Below, piece by piece: positions 1 to 6,325 of a stretch of 10,281 bases of DNA. Made by a program: the position numbers and the translations under genes. The DNA comes from an uncultured Faecalibacterium sp. Its GTDB lineage: Bacteria > Bacillota > Clostridia > Oscillospirales > Ruminococcaceae. Positions within the stretch are counted from its first letter, which is position 1. Each line of letters begins with the position of its first letter. The notes beneath the pieces are model-generated. The model did no database searches. It had not been told where the DNA came from and worked only from the letters and a program-made list of their open reading frames with translations. The stretch lies in contig CAAHET010000122.1 of NCBI GenBank assembly GCA_900772565.1, positions 1-10,281 on the forward strand. The letters are read 5' to 3'.

Positions 1-370
1 GAAAACTCGCAAGAGTTTGAGAAGTGAAGTCCCGGATGGACAGGAAATTTTCAAGAATTGAAAATTTGTGGCCACGGGACGGTTCTTGCCCTCTACTGCT
101 GCGCTCAAAACGCATAGACCGCGTTTGCGAAGCGCAGCGGAGCAATGAAAGCCCCAGTGGGGCTTTTAAGCGGCAGCGCGGTCTGCGCCAGCAGATGGAG
201 GGGCGTTGCCCCGACGAGCTCGGTGGGATTTGCGATAAAGGATATCACGGATTGCAGCGAGCGTCAAAATGGTTTTGCAAAATTTATTAAGGGAATGCGG
301 TGATAGTAGGACTTATCATACAACAAATTTCCAATTCGGTTCGTTTAAGAACACGGCGCCGAAAAACATT
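1..370. other. Gene-free region with a run of hairpins (possible structured RNA or intergenic repeat)
   Basis: I see no convincing gene here. An open frame from a GTG at 24 to 290 has no ribosome binding site, a composition unlike the neighbouring genes, and its sequence is better explained as hairpins. These are: 3-8 with 13-18 closing a GCAA tetraloop; 29-34 with 75-80, then 37-39 with 72-74, then a perfect 10-bp stem 45-54 with 58-67 around a GAA loop; 96-105 with 131-140 (one G-U pair) enclosing 108-113 with 121-126; 148-155 with 159-166; and 200-204 with 208-212. Bases 116-123 (AGACCGCG) are also complementary to 177-184 (CGCGGTCT), which would compete with the third hairpin. Bases 213-370 show nothing I can name. 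Whether this is an RNA, a dispersed palindromic repeat or the tail of an upstream unit cannot be told from the window. Confidence 0.45.
148..167 (+). terminator. Possible weak rho-independent terminator
   Basis: AAAGCCCC, a 3-base loop AGT and GGGGCTTT form an 8-bp perfect stem followed by only one further T. The A and T stretches lie inside the stem, so it could work weakly in either direction. It could end a gene lying left of the window, or be just one hairpin of the structured block. Confidence 0.3.
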
Positions 371-420
371 CTGACAACAAAACCGCTCCGAGCGTTCTGC
401 CCGGAGCGGTTTTGTGTCAG
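371..420 (-). terminator. Rho-independent terminator of the mtlA-HPr operon
   Basis: A 14-bp perfect stem (377-390 with 402-415, ACAAAACCGCTCCG on the left) has an 11-base loop. It continues as a further 5 bp (371-375 with 416-420) past a single bulged A at 376. Read on the minus strand it starts about 40 bases after the HPr stop, and the GC core is followed by TTTTGT. No converging gene is visible to the left, so it most likely ends the minus-strand operon. Confidence 0.85.
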
Positions 421-458
421 CAGTTTTTATGCAGAATGGGCACAGACAAAGGGGGAAG

Positions 459-713
459 TCATGCGTCCTTGCACAGCTTGGTCAGCTCTTCGATGGCGGC
501 ATCCTCGTCCGGGCCATCGGCGGCGATGGTCACGGTCTCGCCGCACTTCACGGCCAGCCCCATCACGGCGAAGATCTTCTTCATGTCGGCGACTTTGCCG
601 TTCTTGGTCATAGTCACTTTGCTCTCAAAGCCCTTGGCAGCCTTGCTCAGGATGCCGGCGGGACGGGCGTGCAGACCTTCTTTGTCCTGAATGGTGATGT
701 CGATGCTCTTCAT
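459..713 (-). CDS. HPr-family phosphocarrier protein lacking the Ser46 regulatory site
   Basis: This 84-residue protein has the usual length and pattern of HPr, the small cytoplasmic carrier that takes phosphate from PEP via enzyme I and hands it to PTS EIIA domains. The phosphorylated histidine is His15 in GLHARPAG, at the classical position, followed by Arg17. The NGK turn is at 38-40. The site matching Ser46 of Bacillus subtilis HPr, where HPr kinase/phosphorylase acts, is Lys46 (codon AAG at 578-576; the local sequence is MKKIFAVMGL where Bacillus has LKSIMGVMSL). The start is set by AAAAAGGAG at 722-730. The gene lies 24 bases downstream of mtlA on the same strand, so it is almost certainly co-transcribed and likely feeds the MtlA EIIA domain. 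Regulation through Ser46 phosphorylation and CcpA is not expected for this copy. Whether it is the general HPr of the cell or a dedicated paralogue cannot be seen here, so I leave the symbol empty (ptsH-like). Confidence 0.93.
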   Translation of the reverse strand: MKSIDITIQDKEGLHARPAGILSKAAKGFESKVTMTKNGKVADMKKIFAVMGLAVKCGETVTIAADGPDEDAAIEELTKLCKDA

Positions 714-737
714 AAGAATCTCTCCTTTTTATAGTTG

Positions 738-2660
738 TTATTGCAAGTGCTCCAGCACATAGTTCCTATCGGAAGTGGTCTTGAGCTGTTCCAGCGCATC
801 CTCGTCTTCAAGGATCTCGCAGACGTTGCCCAGCAGGTCAAGGTGGTCATTGCCGACACCAGCAATGCCGAACACGAGGTAGGCTTTTTCATCGCCGAAG
901 TCCACGCCCTGCGGATATTGCAGCAGAACAACGCCGGACTTCTTGACGGTGCCCTTTTTCTGACTGGTGCCGTGGGGGATGGCTACGCCCATGCCCATGT
1001 AGGTGCTTACCAGCTTTTCGCGCTCCACCATGGCATCTGCGTAGGTCTCGTCCACATAGCCGCGCTTTGCCAGCAGCGCACCGGCGGCACGGATGGCCTC
1101 TTCCTTGGTGACGGATGGCAGACCCAACTGGATGTCCTCGGCTTGGATCTTCATCACGGAACCGTTGGCTTTGGAAGCCTCGGTCACGGCAGCAGCCAGA
1201 GGAGCAACGGCTGCGTTGCGCAGGTCGGATACGATCTCTTCATTGGCGGCAGCTTCGGCCTTGGCGTCCAGCACCGGAGTGGTGGAGGTCAGGGCGTTGT
1301 ACAACGCGTCCAGATGCGGATCTGCAAGGAAGTTGTCCAGCGTGATGAGCTGTGCCTGCGGGGCGCACTTGGCAGCGCGGTCGGCCAGAACGCGTTGGCA
1401 GACCACCACGTCCGTATCGGCGGGGATGGTGTCCACGCTGGAGTTGGTCACGGTCAGGTCGGGGCGTTCTGCCTTAATGCGGTTGTGGAACTTGGTAGCA
1501 CCCATGGCGCTGGAGCCCATACCGGCATCGCAGGCAAAGACGATCTTGCGGATCTGGCCGACATTCACGGCAGTAGGCTCGGGGATCTCGCCCTTGGCCT
1601 GTGCCTTCATCTCCTTCATCTCGTTCTGGGCATCGGTCAGGCTCTTGGCGTGGCCGGAGGTGGCTTTCAGGATGACCGAGGAAAGGACAAAGGAAACAGC
1701 ACCGGCGATGACAACGCCCAGCAGAACGGTGAGGATGGAATCCCGGGGAGCCATTGCCATGTAGGCGATGAGGGAGCCGGGAGAAGCGGGGCCGGACAGG
1801 CCTGCACCGGTCATGGAGTAAAACAGGATAGCGCAGAAGTTGCCCACGATGGGGGCGATGATGATCACGGGGTTCATCAGGATGTAGGGGAAGTAGATCT
1901 CGTGGATGCCGCCCAGTAGGTGGATGATCACAGCACCGGGAGCGGACTGGCGGGTGGTGTCGTCCTTGCAGAAGAAGCAGTAGGCCAGCAGGACACCAAG
2001 ACCGGGACCGGGGTTGGCTTCCAGCATATACATGATGGAACGACCGGTCTCAGCAGCCTGGCTTGCACCGATGGGGCTGAAGATGCCGTGGTTGATGGCG
2101 TTGTTCAGGAACAATACCTTTGCAGGCTCAATGAAGATGGACACCAGCGGCAGCAGGCTGTGCGCCACAAGGAAGTCCACACCGGCGGTCAGCACGGTGA
2201 GGATGGCGGTCATGAACGGGCCGATGACGTAGTAGCCGAGGATGGCCAGCAGCATACCCAGAATGCCGATGGAGAAGTTGTTGATCAGCATCTCGAAACC
2301 GGCGGGGATATGGCCTTCCACCTTCTTATCGAATTGCTTGATGACCCAGCCGGCCAGCGGGCCCATGACCATGGCACCCATCAGCATGGTGTAGTCCGAG
2401 CCGCAGATGCAGCCCACCACGGCGATGGCAGCGATGACGCGGCCGCGGTCGCCTGCGATCATCTTGCCGCCCTGCCCTGCAATGAGGATGGGCAGCAGGT
2501 AGGTCAGCATCGGGGAGACCATGCTGGCTAGTTTTTCGTTGGGAAACCAGCCAGCTTCAATGAACAGAGCGGTGAGGAAGCCCCACGCGATGAATGCGCC
2601 GATGTTCGGCATGACCATGCCGCTGAGGAACTTGCCAAAGCGGGAAACAGCGTTTTTCAT
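738..2660 (-). CDS. mtlA: PTS mannitol-specific transporter EIICBA
   Basis: This 640-residue membrane permease imports and phosphorylates D-mannitol to mannitol 1-phosphate. It aligns by memory along its whole length with E. coli MtlA (637 residues). The IIC membrane part covers about 1-335, with FLSGMVMPNIGAFIAWG near the start, FLNNAINHGIFSP at 184-196 and the substrate motif GGIHEIYFPY at 250-259 (Glu254). EIIB covers about 370-460, with phospho-Cys377 in ACDAGMGSSAMGA. An Ala-rich linker follows at about 462-500. EIIA covers about 503-640, with phospho-His563 in VAIPHGT. All three domains look intact, so no separate MtlF is needed. The start is fixed by AAAAAGGAG at 2669-2677. It is first in a two-gene operon with HPr, divergent from mtlR, and is expected to be activated by MtlR from the sites at 2799-2837. 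No mtlD follows, which is unusual for an mtl operon. Confidence 0.97.
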   Translation of the reverse strand: MKNAVSRFGKFLSGMVMPNIGAFIAWGFLTALFIEAGWFPNEKLASMVSPMLTYLLPILIAGQGGKMIAGDRGRVIAAIAVVGCICGSDYTMLMGAMVMGPLAGWVIKQFDKKVEGHIPAGFEMLINNFSIGILGMLLAILGYYVIGPFMTAILTVLTAGVDFLVAHSLLPLVSIFIEPAKVLFLNNAINHGIFSPIGASQAAETGRSIMYMLEANPGPGLGVLLAYCFFCKDDTTRQSAPGAVIIHLLGGIHEIYFPYILMNPVIIIAPIVGNFCAILFYSMTGAGLSGPASPGSLIAYMAMAPRDSILTVLLGVVIAGAVSFVLSSVILKATSGHAKSLTDAQNEMKEMKAQAKGEIPEPTAVNVGQIRKIVFACDAGMGSSAMGATKFHNRIKAERPDLTVTNSSVDTIPADTDVVVCQRVLADRAAKCAPQAQLITLDNFLADPHLDALYNALTSTTPVLDAKAEAAANEEIVSDLRNAAVAPLAAAVTEASKANGSVMKIQAEDIQLGLPSVTKEEAIRAAGALLAKRGYVDETYADAMVEREKLVSTYMGMGVAIPHGTSQKKGTVKKSGVVLLQYPQGVDFGDEKAYLVFGIAGVGNDHLDLLGNVCEILEDEDALEQLKTTSDRNYVLEHLQ

Positions 2661-2687
2661 TTGTAGCTCTCCTTTTTCACTTGAAAG

Positions 2688-2728
2688 GCAGGCGGTGCAG
2701 CTCCTGTGGCATGGGAGCTGCGGCCTGC
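2688..2728 (-). promoter_or_regulatory. Strong hairpin in the mtlA leader RNA
   Basis: In the roughly 100-base leader of mtlA, GCAGGC (2688-2693) pairs with GCCTGC (2723-2728). After a small internal loop, GCAGCTCC (2697-2704) pairs with GGAGCTGC (2714-2721) around a 9-base loop. It ends about 11 bases before the ribosome binding site and has no T tract, so it is not a classical terminator. It could stabilise the 5' end or affect translation. The function is unknown. Confidence 0.5.
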
Positions 2729-2745
2729 GGATGGTTGTTCGGAGA

Positions 2746-2757
2746 AGCTTTCGTTTC
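2746..2757. promoter_or_regulatory. Candidate operator in the early mtlA transcript, shared with fruK
   Basis: The 12 bases AGCTTTCGTTTC occur here and, identically, at 5330-5341. Here they fall a few bases inside the mtlA transcript (predicted start near 2762). The copy at fruK sits at the predicted fruK start. The core is a tandem TTTCG repeat, extended here by GTTC, a kind of pattern recognised by several DeoR-family repressors (AgaR-like CTTTC repeats). Binding by the DeoR protein encoded at 7694-8446 is an inference. Confidence 0.4.
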
Positions 2758-2768
2758 GTTCTGGCACT

Positions 2769-2797
2769 ATTCTAGCCGATACTGCGCCGGATTTCAA
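2769..2797 (-). promoter_or_regulatory. mtlA promoter
   Basis: On the minus strand TTGAAA (2797-2792) and TAGAAT (2774-2769) are separated by exactly 17 bases, each one mismatch from the sigma-A consensus. The predicted start is near 2762, giving a leader of about 100 bases. A TGTCACC half-site abuts the -35 box and a full palindrome lies further upstream, which suits activation by MtlR. Confidence 0.7.
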
Positions 2798-2798
2798 T

Positions 2799-2837
2799 GG
2801 TGACAAGCGGTGGGGCTGTCACCGGAGGATGGTGACA
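2799..2837. promoter_or_regulatory. Operator 1 of the mtl region, probable MtlR site at mtlA
   Basis: The palindrome TGTCACC (2817-2823), 7 bases, GGTGACA (2831-2837) is accompanied by an extra half-site GGTGACA at 2799-2805. The extra half-site lies one base upstream of the mtlA -35 box. The palindrome centre is about 65 bases upstream of the predicted mtlA start. As I recall, the B. subtilis MtlR box has TTGNCAC / GTGNCAA half-sites, which matches these arms with a different spacer. Confidence 0.6.
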
Positions 2838-2931
2838 TCGGTGGGCTGATACGGCAACATTTCCAAGGGATGCGCGGGCGATTTGTGCATATTTGCTGAT
2901 GCTCCGGGATACAAGACGGGAACACGGAGCC

Positions 2932-2958
2932 TTTTGTCACCGGGCAATGGTGACAAAA
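2932..2958. promoter_or_regulatory. Operator 2 of the mtl region, probable MtlR site at mtlR
   Basis: TTTTGTCACC (2932-2941) and GGTGACAAAA (2949-2958) form a perfect 10-bp inverted repeat with a 7-base spacer. The core has the same TGTCACC-N7-GGTGACA layout as the site at 2817-2837, 118 bases away. It lies upstream of the predicted mtlR promoter, which suggests autoregulation. Confidence 0.6.
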
Positions 2959-2987
2959 AACACACAACTTCTTTTCTGCTCCGGGGG

Positions 2988-3017
2988 CTGGCAGACGATG
3001 TGGCACTATGTTACAAT
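2988..3017 (+). promoter_or_regulatory. Likely mtlR promoter
   Basis: TACAAT at 3012-3017 is a good -10 box. The best -35 match is CTGGCA at 2988-2993, four of six bases with an 18-base spacer, so basal activity is probably low and may need activation from the site at 2932-2958. The expected leader before the ATG at 3057 is only about 33 bases. Confidence 0.5.
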
Positions 3018-3056
3018 AGAAACAACGGGTAACTTTTGGAAAAGGAGAGAAGCAAC

Positions 3057-5129
3057 ATGGGTGCGGCGTATCGTGAGGAACTGTCGGCAAATGCACGGAA
3101 GCTGATCGAGCAGCTGCTCAGCCTTCCGCAGGGGTGGGTGACGGCGGCAACGCTGGCCGAAAGCATTGGGGTCAGCCGCCGCACCGTGCTGCGGGAGCTG
3201 CCTGCCGTGGAGCAGTGGATGCAGGCCGCCGGGGCGCGTTTTGTGCGCAACCCCGGCAAGGGTCTGCTGCTGGATGAAGCGCCGGAGCAGCGGGACACAC
3301 TGCGCAACCGGCTGAACAGCGGCGACAGGAAAGAACTTTCCCGCGCAGAACGGCGGCAGCAGCTTTTGACAAGGCTGCTCAGTGAGCAGGAGCCCTGCAA
3401 AACAGCGGCACTTGCACGGGAGCTTGGCGTTTCGGAAAGCACGCTGTCTGCGGACTTGGACGAGCTTGAGACCAAACTGCACCCCTACCGGGTGGAGATG
3501 TTCCGCCGCCCCGGCGTGGGGGTCTGGCTGCAGGGGGATGCTTCTTCCTACCGGAGGGTCGTTGCTGCCCTGCTGCGCAGCAGCCTGCCGGAAAAGGAAC
3601 TGGCAGAGGTGCTCTGCGGACGGATGCCGGAAAACGATATCTTCTCGACCCTGCTGGATACAAAAACGGCCGAAAAGGTCTGGAAGGTCTTGCAGCAGTT
3701 TGAGCAGGAAGAGCAGCTTCATCTGCCGGATGCAGGCTTTCTGGCGCTGGCCATCCACTGCACCCTGACCATTCAGCAGCTGCAGCAGGGCGGCGACAAA
3801 GGCAGTGCACCCAGAGGGCTTCGCCCGGCGGGCAACCATGCAGCCCGGCTGGTGGCAGCCCTGAACCGCACCTTCGGACTGACCCTGCCGCCCGAGGAAG
3901 CGCAGTATCTGGAACTGTATCTCGCCGCTTATCTGGGCGCGGAGGACCCTTGGGGCAGCGCACAGGAGATGGAGCTGCGGAATCTGGAAGCCGCCCTCAT
4001 CCGGGAAATGGAAAAGGCGCTGCACACAGACCTTTCCGGTTACACCTCCCTGCGGGATGACCTGTACTGCCACCTGCGCCCCATGCTGCTGCGGGTGGAG
4101 CAGAAAATCCACACCGAAAACCCCCAGCTGGATACCATCCGCACCGCCTATCCCGGTCTGTGGAAGGCTACCCGCGCTGCCTGTGATGCGGTGCAGCAGC
4201 AATTCGTCCTGCCCGCCATCTCGGACGATGAAGCGGCCTACCTTGCCATGCACTTTGGCGCGGTGCTGGAACAGAATGCCATGTTCCGGCTGCGGCTGCG
4301 GGTGGTAGTGGCCTGTCCGCTGGGCATGGGTTCCAGCCGCTTTCTGGCTTCCCGGCTGGGAAACGAGTTCCCTTCTTTGCAGGTGGAGGGGTGCTGCTCG
4401 GTGCGGGAGCTGAACGCCGCCGACCTGCGCCGGAGAAGAATCGACTTCATCATCTCCACCGTGCCGCTGGAGCTGGACTACCCGGCGGTGTGCATCAGCC
4501 CTTCCCTGCTGGAACCGGATCGCGCCGTGCTGAAGGACGCCATCACACGGTACAGCCAGAACAGCCAAGGACCGGAACCGGCGGTGCAGCCTGTGCAGGA
4601 TACAGAGCGTGCAGGCTCTAAGCTGCAGTATTACGCACGCCTGACCCGCTCCATGACCGGGCTGCTGGAACAGCTGACCATCCAGCCCGTCAAGGCTCCC
4701 GGCAGCCGCGCTGCCCTCATCCGTGCAGCGGCGCAGCTGTTCTGCCCGCAGGAAGCGGACGCCCGGCTGGTGGAGCAGCAGCTTCGCCGCCGTGAATCGC
4801 TGGGCGATACCTACATCAAACCGCTGTATGCCCTGCTGCTCCATTGCAGGACAAGTGCGGTGAAGGACTGCCGCTTGGGCTATCTGCAAGCGCAGCCGCC
4901 GGTCTACGAGCCGGGACGCATCGTGCTGGGGGCACTGGTACTGCTGGCCCCGGACGATGGGAACGGCGTGCCGGTGGAGGTCATGCAGAATGTCAGCGGC
5001 CAGCTGATCGAAACGCCCCGGCTGATGGAAGCACTGCGCACCGGCCAGCAGCAGGAGGCGGCAGACCTGCTGGAACAGGGCTTTGACCGTGCCTTTTTTG
5101 CGGACTGCAAACCGCCGCACACAAAATGA
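3057..5129 (+). CDS. mtlR: PRD-containing PTS-controlled transcription activator, MtlR type
   Basis: This 690-residue regulator is laid out as in Bacillus MtlR. Two helix-turn-helix segments lie at about 12-50 (ATLAESIGVSRRTVLREL) and 100-140 (ALARELGVSESTLSADLDEL). PRD1 is at about 200-300, PRD2 at about 310-410, a GatB-like EIIB domain at about 412-500 with Cys420 in ACPLGMGSS, and an EIIA-like domain at about 535-690 with His596 in LLLHCR. These sit almost exactly at the B. subtilis MtlR phosphorylation sites (Cys419, His599). PRD1 has His234, but its second conserved His appears to be Tyr288. PRD2 keeps His339 and His399. In this family phosphorylation of PRD2 by HPr activates, and phosphorylation of the EIIB/EIIA sites by the mannitol transporter inactivates. 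I chose the ATG at 3057 because GGAG at 3044-3047 sits 9 bases before it. A TTG at 3036 in frame lies before that site and has none of its own. The gene is divergent from mtlA and ends in its own terminator. Confidence 0.92.
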   Translation: MGAAYREELSANARKLIEQLLSLPQGWVTAATLAESIGVSRRTVLRELPAVEQWMQAAGARFVRNPGKGLLLDEAPEQRDTLRNRLNSGDRKELSRAERRQQLLTRLLSEQEPCKTAALARELGVSESTLSADLDELETKLHPYRVEMFRRPGVGVWLQGDASSYRRVVAALLRSSLPEKELAEVLCGRMPENDIFSTLLDTKTAEKVWKVLQQFEQEEQLHLPDAGFLALAIHCTLTIQQLQQGGDKGSAPRGLRPAGNHAARLVAALNRTFGLTLPPEEAQYLELYLAAYLGAEDPWGSAQEMELRNLEAALIREMEKALHTDLSGYTSLRDDLYCHLRPMLLRVEQKIHTENPQLDTIRTAYPGLWKATRAACDAVQQQFVLPAISDDEAAYLAMHFGAVLEQNAMFRLRLRVVVACPLGMGSSRFLASRLGNEFPSLQVEGCCSVRELNAADLRRRRIDFIISTVPLELDYPAVCISPSLLEPDRAVLKDAITRYSQNSQGPEPAVQPVQDTERAGSKLQYYARLTRSMTGLLEQLTIQPVKAPGSRAALIRAAAQLFCPQEADARLVEQQLRRRESLGDTYIKPLYALLLHCRTSAVKDCRLGYLQAQPPVYEPGRIVLGALVLLAPDDGNGVPVEVMQNVSGQLIETPRLMEALRTGQQQEAADLLEQGFDRAFFADCKPPHTK

Positions 5130-5139
5130 ACTGAAAACG

Positions 5140-5182
5140 AACTCCCGGCTTTTGCCTTTTTGGGCAGAGCCGGGAGTTTTTT
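5140..5182 (+). terminator. Rho-independent terminator of mtlR
   Basis: AACTCCCGGCT (5140-5150) pairs perfectly with AGCCGGGAGTT (5168-5178). An inner TGCC/GGCA stem (5153-5156 with 5163-5166) tightens the loop, and six T residues run from 5177 to 5182. It begins 10 bases after the mtlR stop and separates mtlR from the fruK operon. The following bases 5183-5277 show nothing I recognise beyond a weak GGATAC/GTATCC repeat. Confidence 0.9.
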
Positions 5183-5277
5183 GTTGCTATAACAGGATAC
5201 CTATTAGAGAACTTTTGGGCTGAAAATCATGTATCCCAGAAAGTTGGCGAAAAGCACCAAAAACAGCCTGTGCGATT

Positions 5278-5290
5278 TGTTGAAACAACA
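5278..5290. promoter_or_regulatory. Candidate operator just upstream of the fruK promoter
   Basis: TGTTG, AAA, CAACA forms a 13-base palindrome that ends two bases before the -35 box of fruK. Its first nine bases TGTTGAAAC recur inverted as GTTTCAACA at 5337-5345, on the far side of the promoter. This flanking arrangement is typical of repressor sites. The DeoR protein of the same operon is the obvious candidate, by inference. Confidence 0.45.
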
Positions 5291-5292
5291 GC

Positions 5293-5321
5293 TTGACAGG
5301 GGCGAAAACTGTTGGTATTAT
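5293..5321 (+). promoter_or_regulatory. Promoter of the fruK operon
   Basis: A perfect -35 box TTGACA (5293-5298) and TATTAT (5316-5321) are separated by 17 bases. A perfect TATAAT also lies at 5319-5324, but at a 20-base spacing. Transcription should start near 5328-5331, leaving a leader of about 60 bases. This is the strongest promoter in the window and would need a repressor to be controlled. Confidence 0.85.
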
Positions 5322-5329
5322 AATGCCAG

Positions 5330-5358
5330 AGCTTTCGTTTCAACAGTTTCGAGTTTCA
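5330..5358. promoter_or_regulatory. Candidate operator at the fruK transcription start
   Basis: The stretch starts with AGCTTTCGTTTC, identical to 2746-2757 in the mtlA leader. It holds four TTTC repeats, at 5333, 5338, 5347 and 5354. The position at +1 to about +28 suits repression. DeoR-family proteins such as AgaR bind tandem CTTTC repeats. The link to the DeoR regulator at 7694-8446 is inferred. Confidence 0.45.
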
Positions 5359-5389
5359 TAACAACAATCATGAAGGAGGCTGTTGTTCC

Positions 5390-6319
5390 ATGATCTACAC
5401 CGTAACATTGAATCCGGCGCTGGACAAGACCGTTGAGATCCCGAACCTTGCGCTGGACACCGTAAACCGGATCACCAAGATGCGTACCGATCCCGGTGGC
5501 AAGGGCATCAACGTCAGCAAGGTGATCGCAAAGCTGGGCGGGACCAGCAAGGCCATCGGCATTCTGGCCGGCAACAGCGGCAGAGCCATTCAGGACGCAC
5601 TGGACAGTGAAGGGCTTGCCCACAACTTCCGTTTCGTGCCCGGCGAGACCCGCACGAACCTGAAGGTCATCGACCCGGAAAACCACACCAACACCGACAT
5701 CAACGAGCCGGGCATTGAAGTAGACGCCCCGGAGCTGACCGCTTTGCTGTATGACCTGCTGAAGGAGATGAAGCGGGGGGATATCGTGGTGCTGGCGGGC
5801 AGCCTGCCCAAGGGTGCCCCGAAAGACACCTACTACACATGGGTGGAATCCTGCAAAAAGGCCGGGGCAAAGGTCTTTCTGGATGCAGACGGCGAGCTGC
5901 TGGCAGAGGGGCTGAAGGCTGCTCCCTATCTGGTCAAACCCAACAACGACGAGCTGTCCCGCATGATGGGACGGGAACTGAAAACGCTGGATGAACTGGC
6001 CGATGCCGGTCAGGCGCTCATCCGCAGGGGCATCGAGCGCGTTGTGGTGTCCATGGGCGGGCGCGGTGCGCTGTACCTCCAGAAAGACAGCGTCATCTAC
6101 GCTCCGGCGTTGAAGGTCAAGGTGGGCAGCACGGTGGGTGCCGGTGACAGCGTGGTCGCCGCTCTCGCCTATGCCGAAGCGGAAGGGCTTAGCGAAGAAA
6201 ACACCGTTCGCCTGTCCATCGCCACGGGAGCCGCCAATGTGATGTGCAGCGGCACACAGGCCGCAGAGCGCAGCCAGATCGAAGAGCTGCTGCCGCTGGT
6301 CACCTTCCAGCATCTGTAA
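5390..6319 (+). CDS. fruK: 1-phosphofructokinase (PfkB family)
   Basis: This 309-residue cytoplasmic kinase would convert fructose 1-phosphate and ATP to fructose 1,6-bisphosphate. It begins MIYTVTLNPALDKTVEI, typical of FruK. It carries the PfkB sugar-binding motif GGKGINVS at 36-43, TRTNLKV at 87-93, LAGSLPKG at 135-142, KPNNDEL at 183-189 and the ATP/catalytic motif VGAGDS at 249-254 with the catalytic base Asp253. Length and motifs fit 1-phosphofructokinase. The related tagatose-6-phosphate kinase LacC cannot be wholly excluded by eye. AAGGAGG at 5373-5379 sets the start. It is first in the fruK, dehydrogenase, deoR, nagB unit. No fructose PTS gene, the usual partner and source of fructose 1-phosphate, is present in the window. 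Confidence 0.92.
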   Translation: MIYTVTLNPALDKTVEIPNLALDTVNRITKMRTDPGGKGINVSKVIAKLGGTSKAIGILAGNSGRAIQDALDSEGLAHNFRFVPGETRTNLKVIDPENHTNTDINEPGIEVDAPELTALLYDLLKEMKRGDIVVLAGSLPKGAPKDTYYTWVESCKKAGAKVFLDADGELLAEGLKAAPYLVKPNNDELSRMMGRELKTLDELADAGQALIRRGIERVVVSMGGRGALYLQKDSVIYAPALKVKVGSTVGAGDSVVAALAYAEAEGLSEENTVRLSIATGAANVMCSGTQAAERSQIEELLPLVTFQHL

Positions 6320-6325
6320 AACTTC

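Noticed and set aside
24..290. An 88-codon open frame from a GTG on the plus strand
   Set aside because: It has no ribosome binding site, an unusual composition, and most of it is accounted for by perfect hairpins.
735..1919. A long plus-strand open frame (394 codons), continued by another at 1920-2531
   Set aside because: Both are antisense to mtlA, His/Gly/Asp-rich as expected for the complement of a GC-rich gene, and resemble no known family.
3036..3056. Upstream TTG start for mtlR
   Set aside because: It lies before the ribosome binding site at 3041-3049, which correctly spaces the ATG at 3057.
3006..5120. A 704-codon minus-strand open frame
   Set aside because: It is the antisense shadow of mtlR, which has intact HTH, PRD, EIIB and EIIA motifs on the other strand.
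5132..5146. A cre-like sequence (TGAAAACG...) after mtlR
   Set aside because: It matches only half of the CcpA consensus and is part of the terminator region.
5370..5393. A seven-codon upstream frame overlapping the fruK start as ATGA
   Set aside because: It has no ribosome binding site of its own, and its codons are simply the fruK ribosome binding site read as protein.
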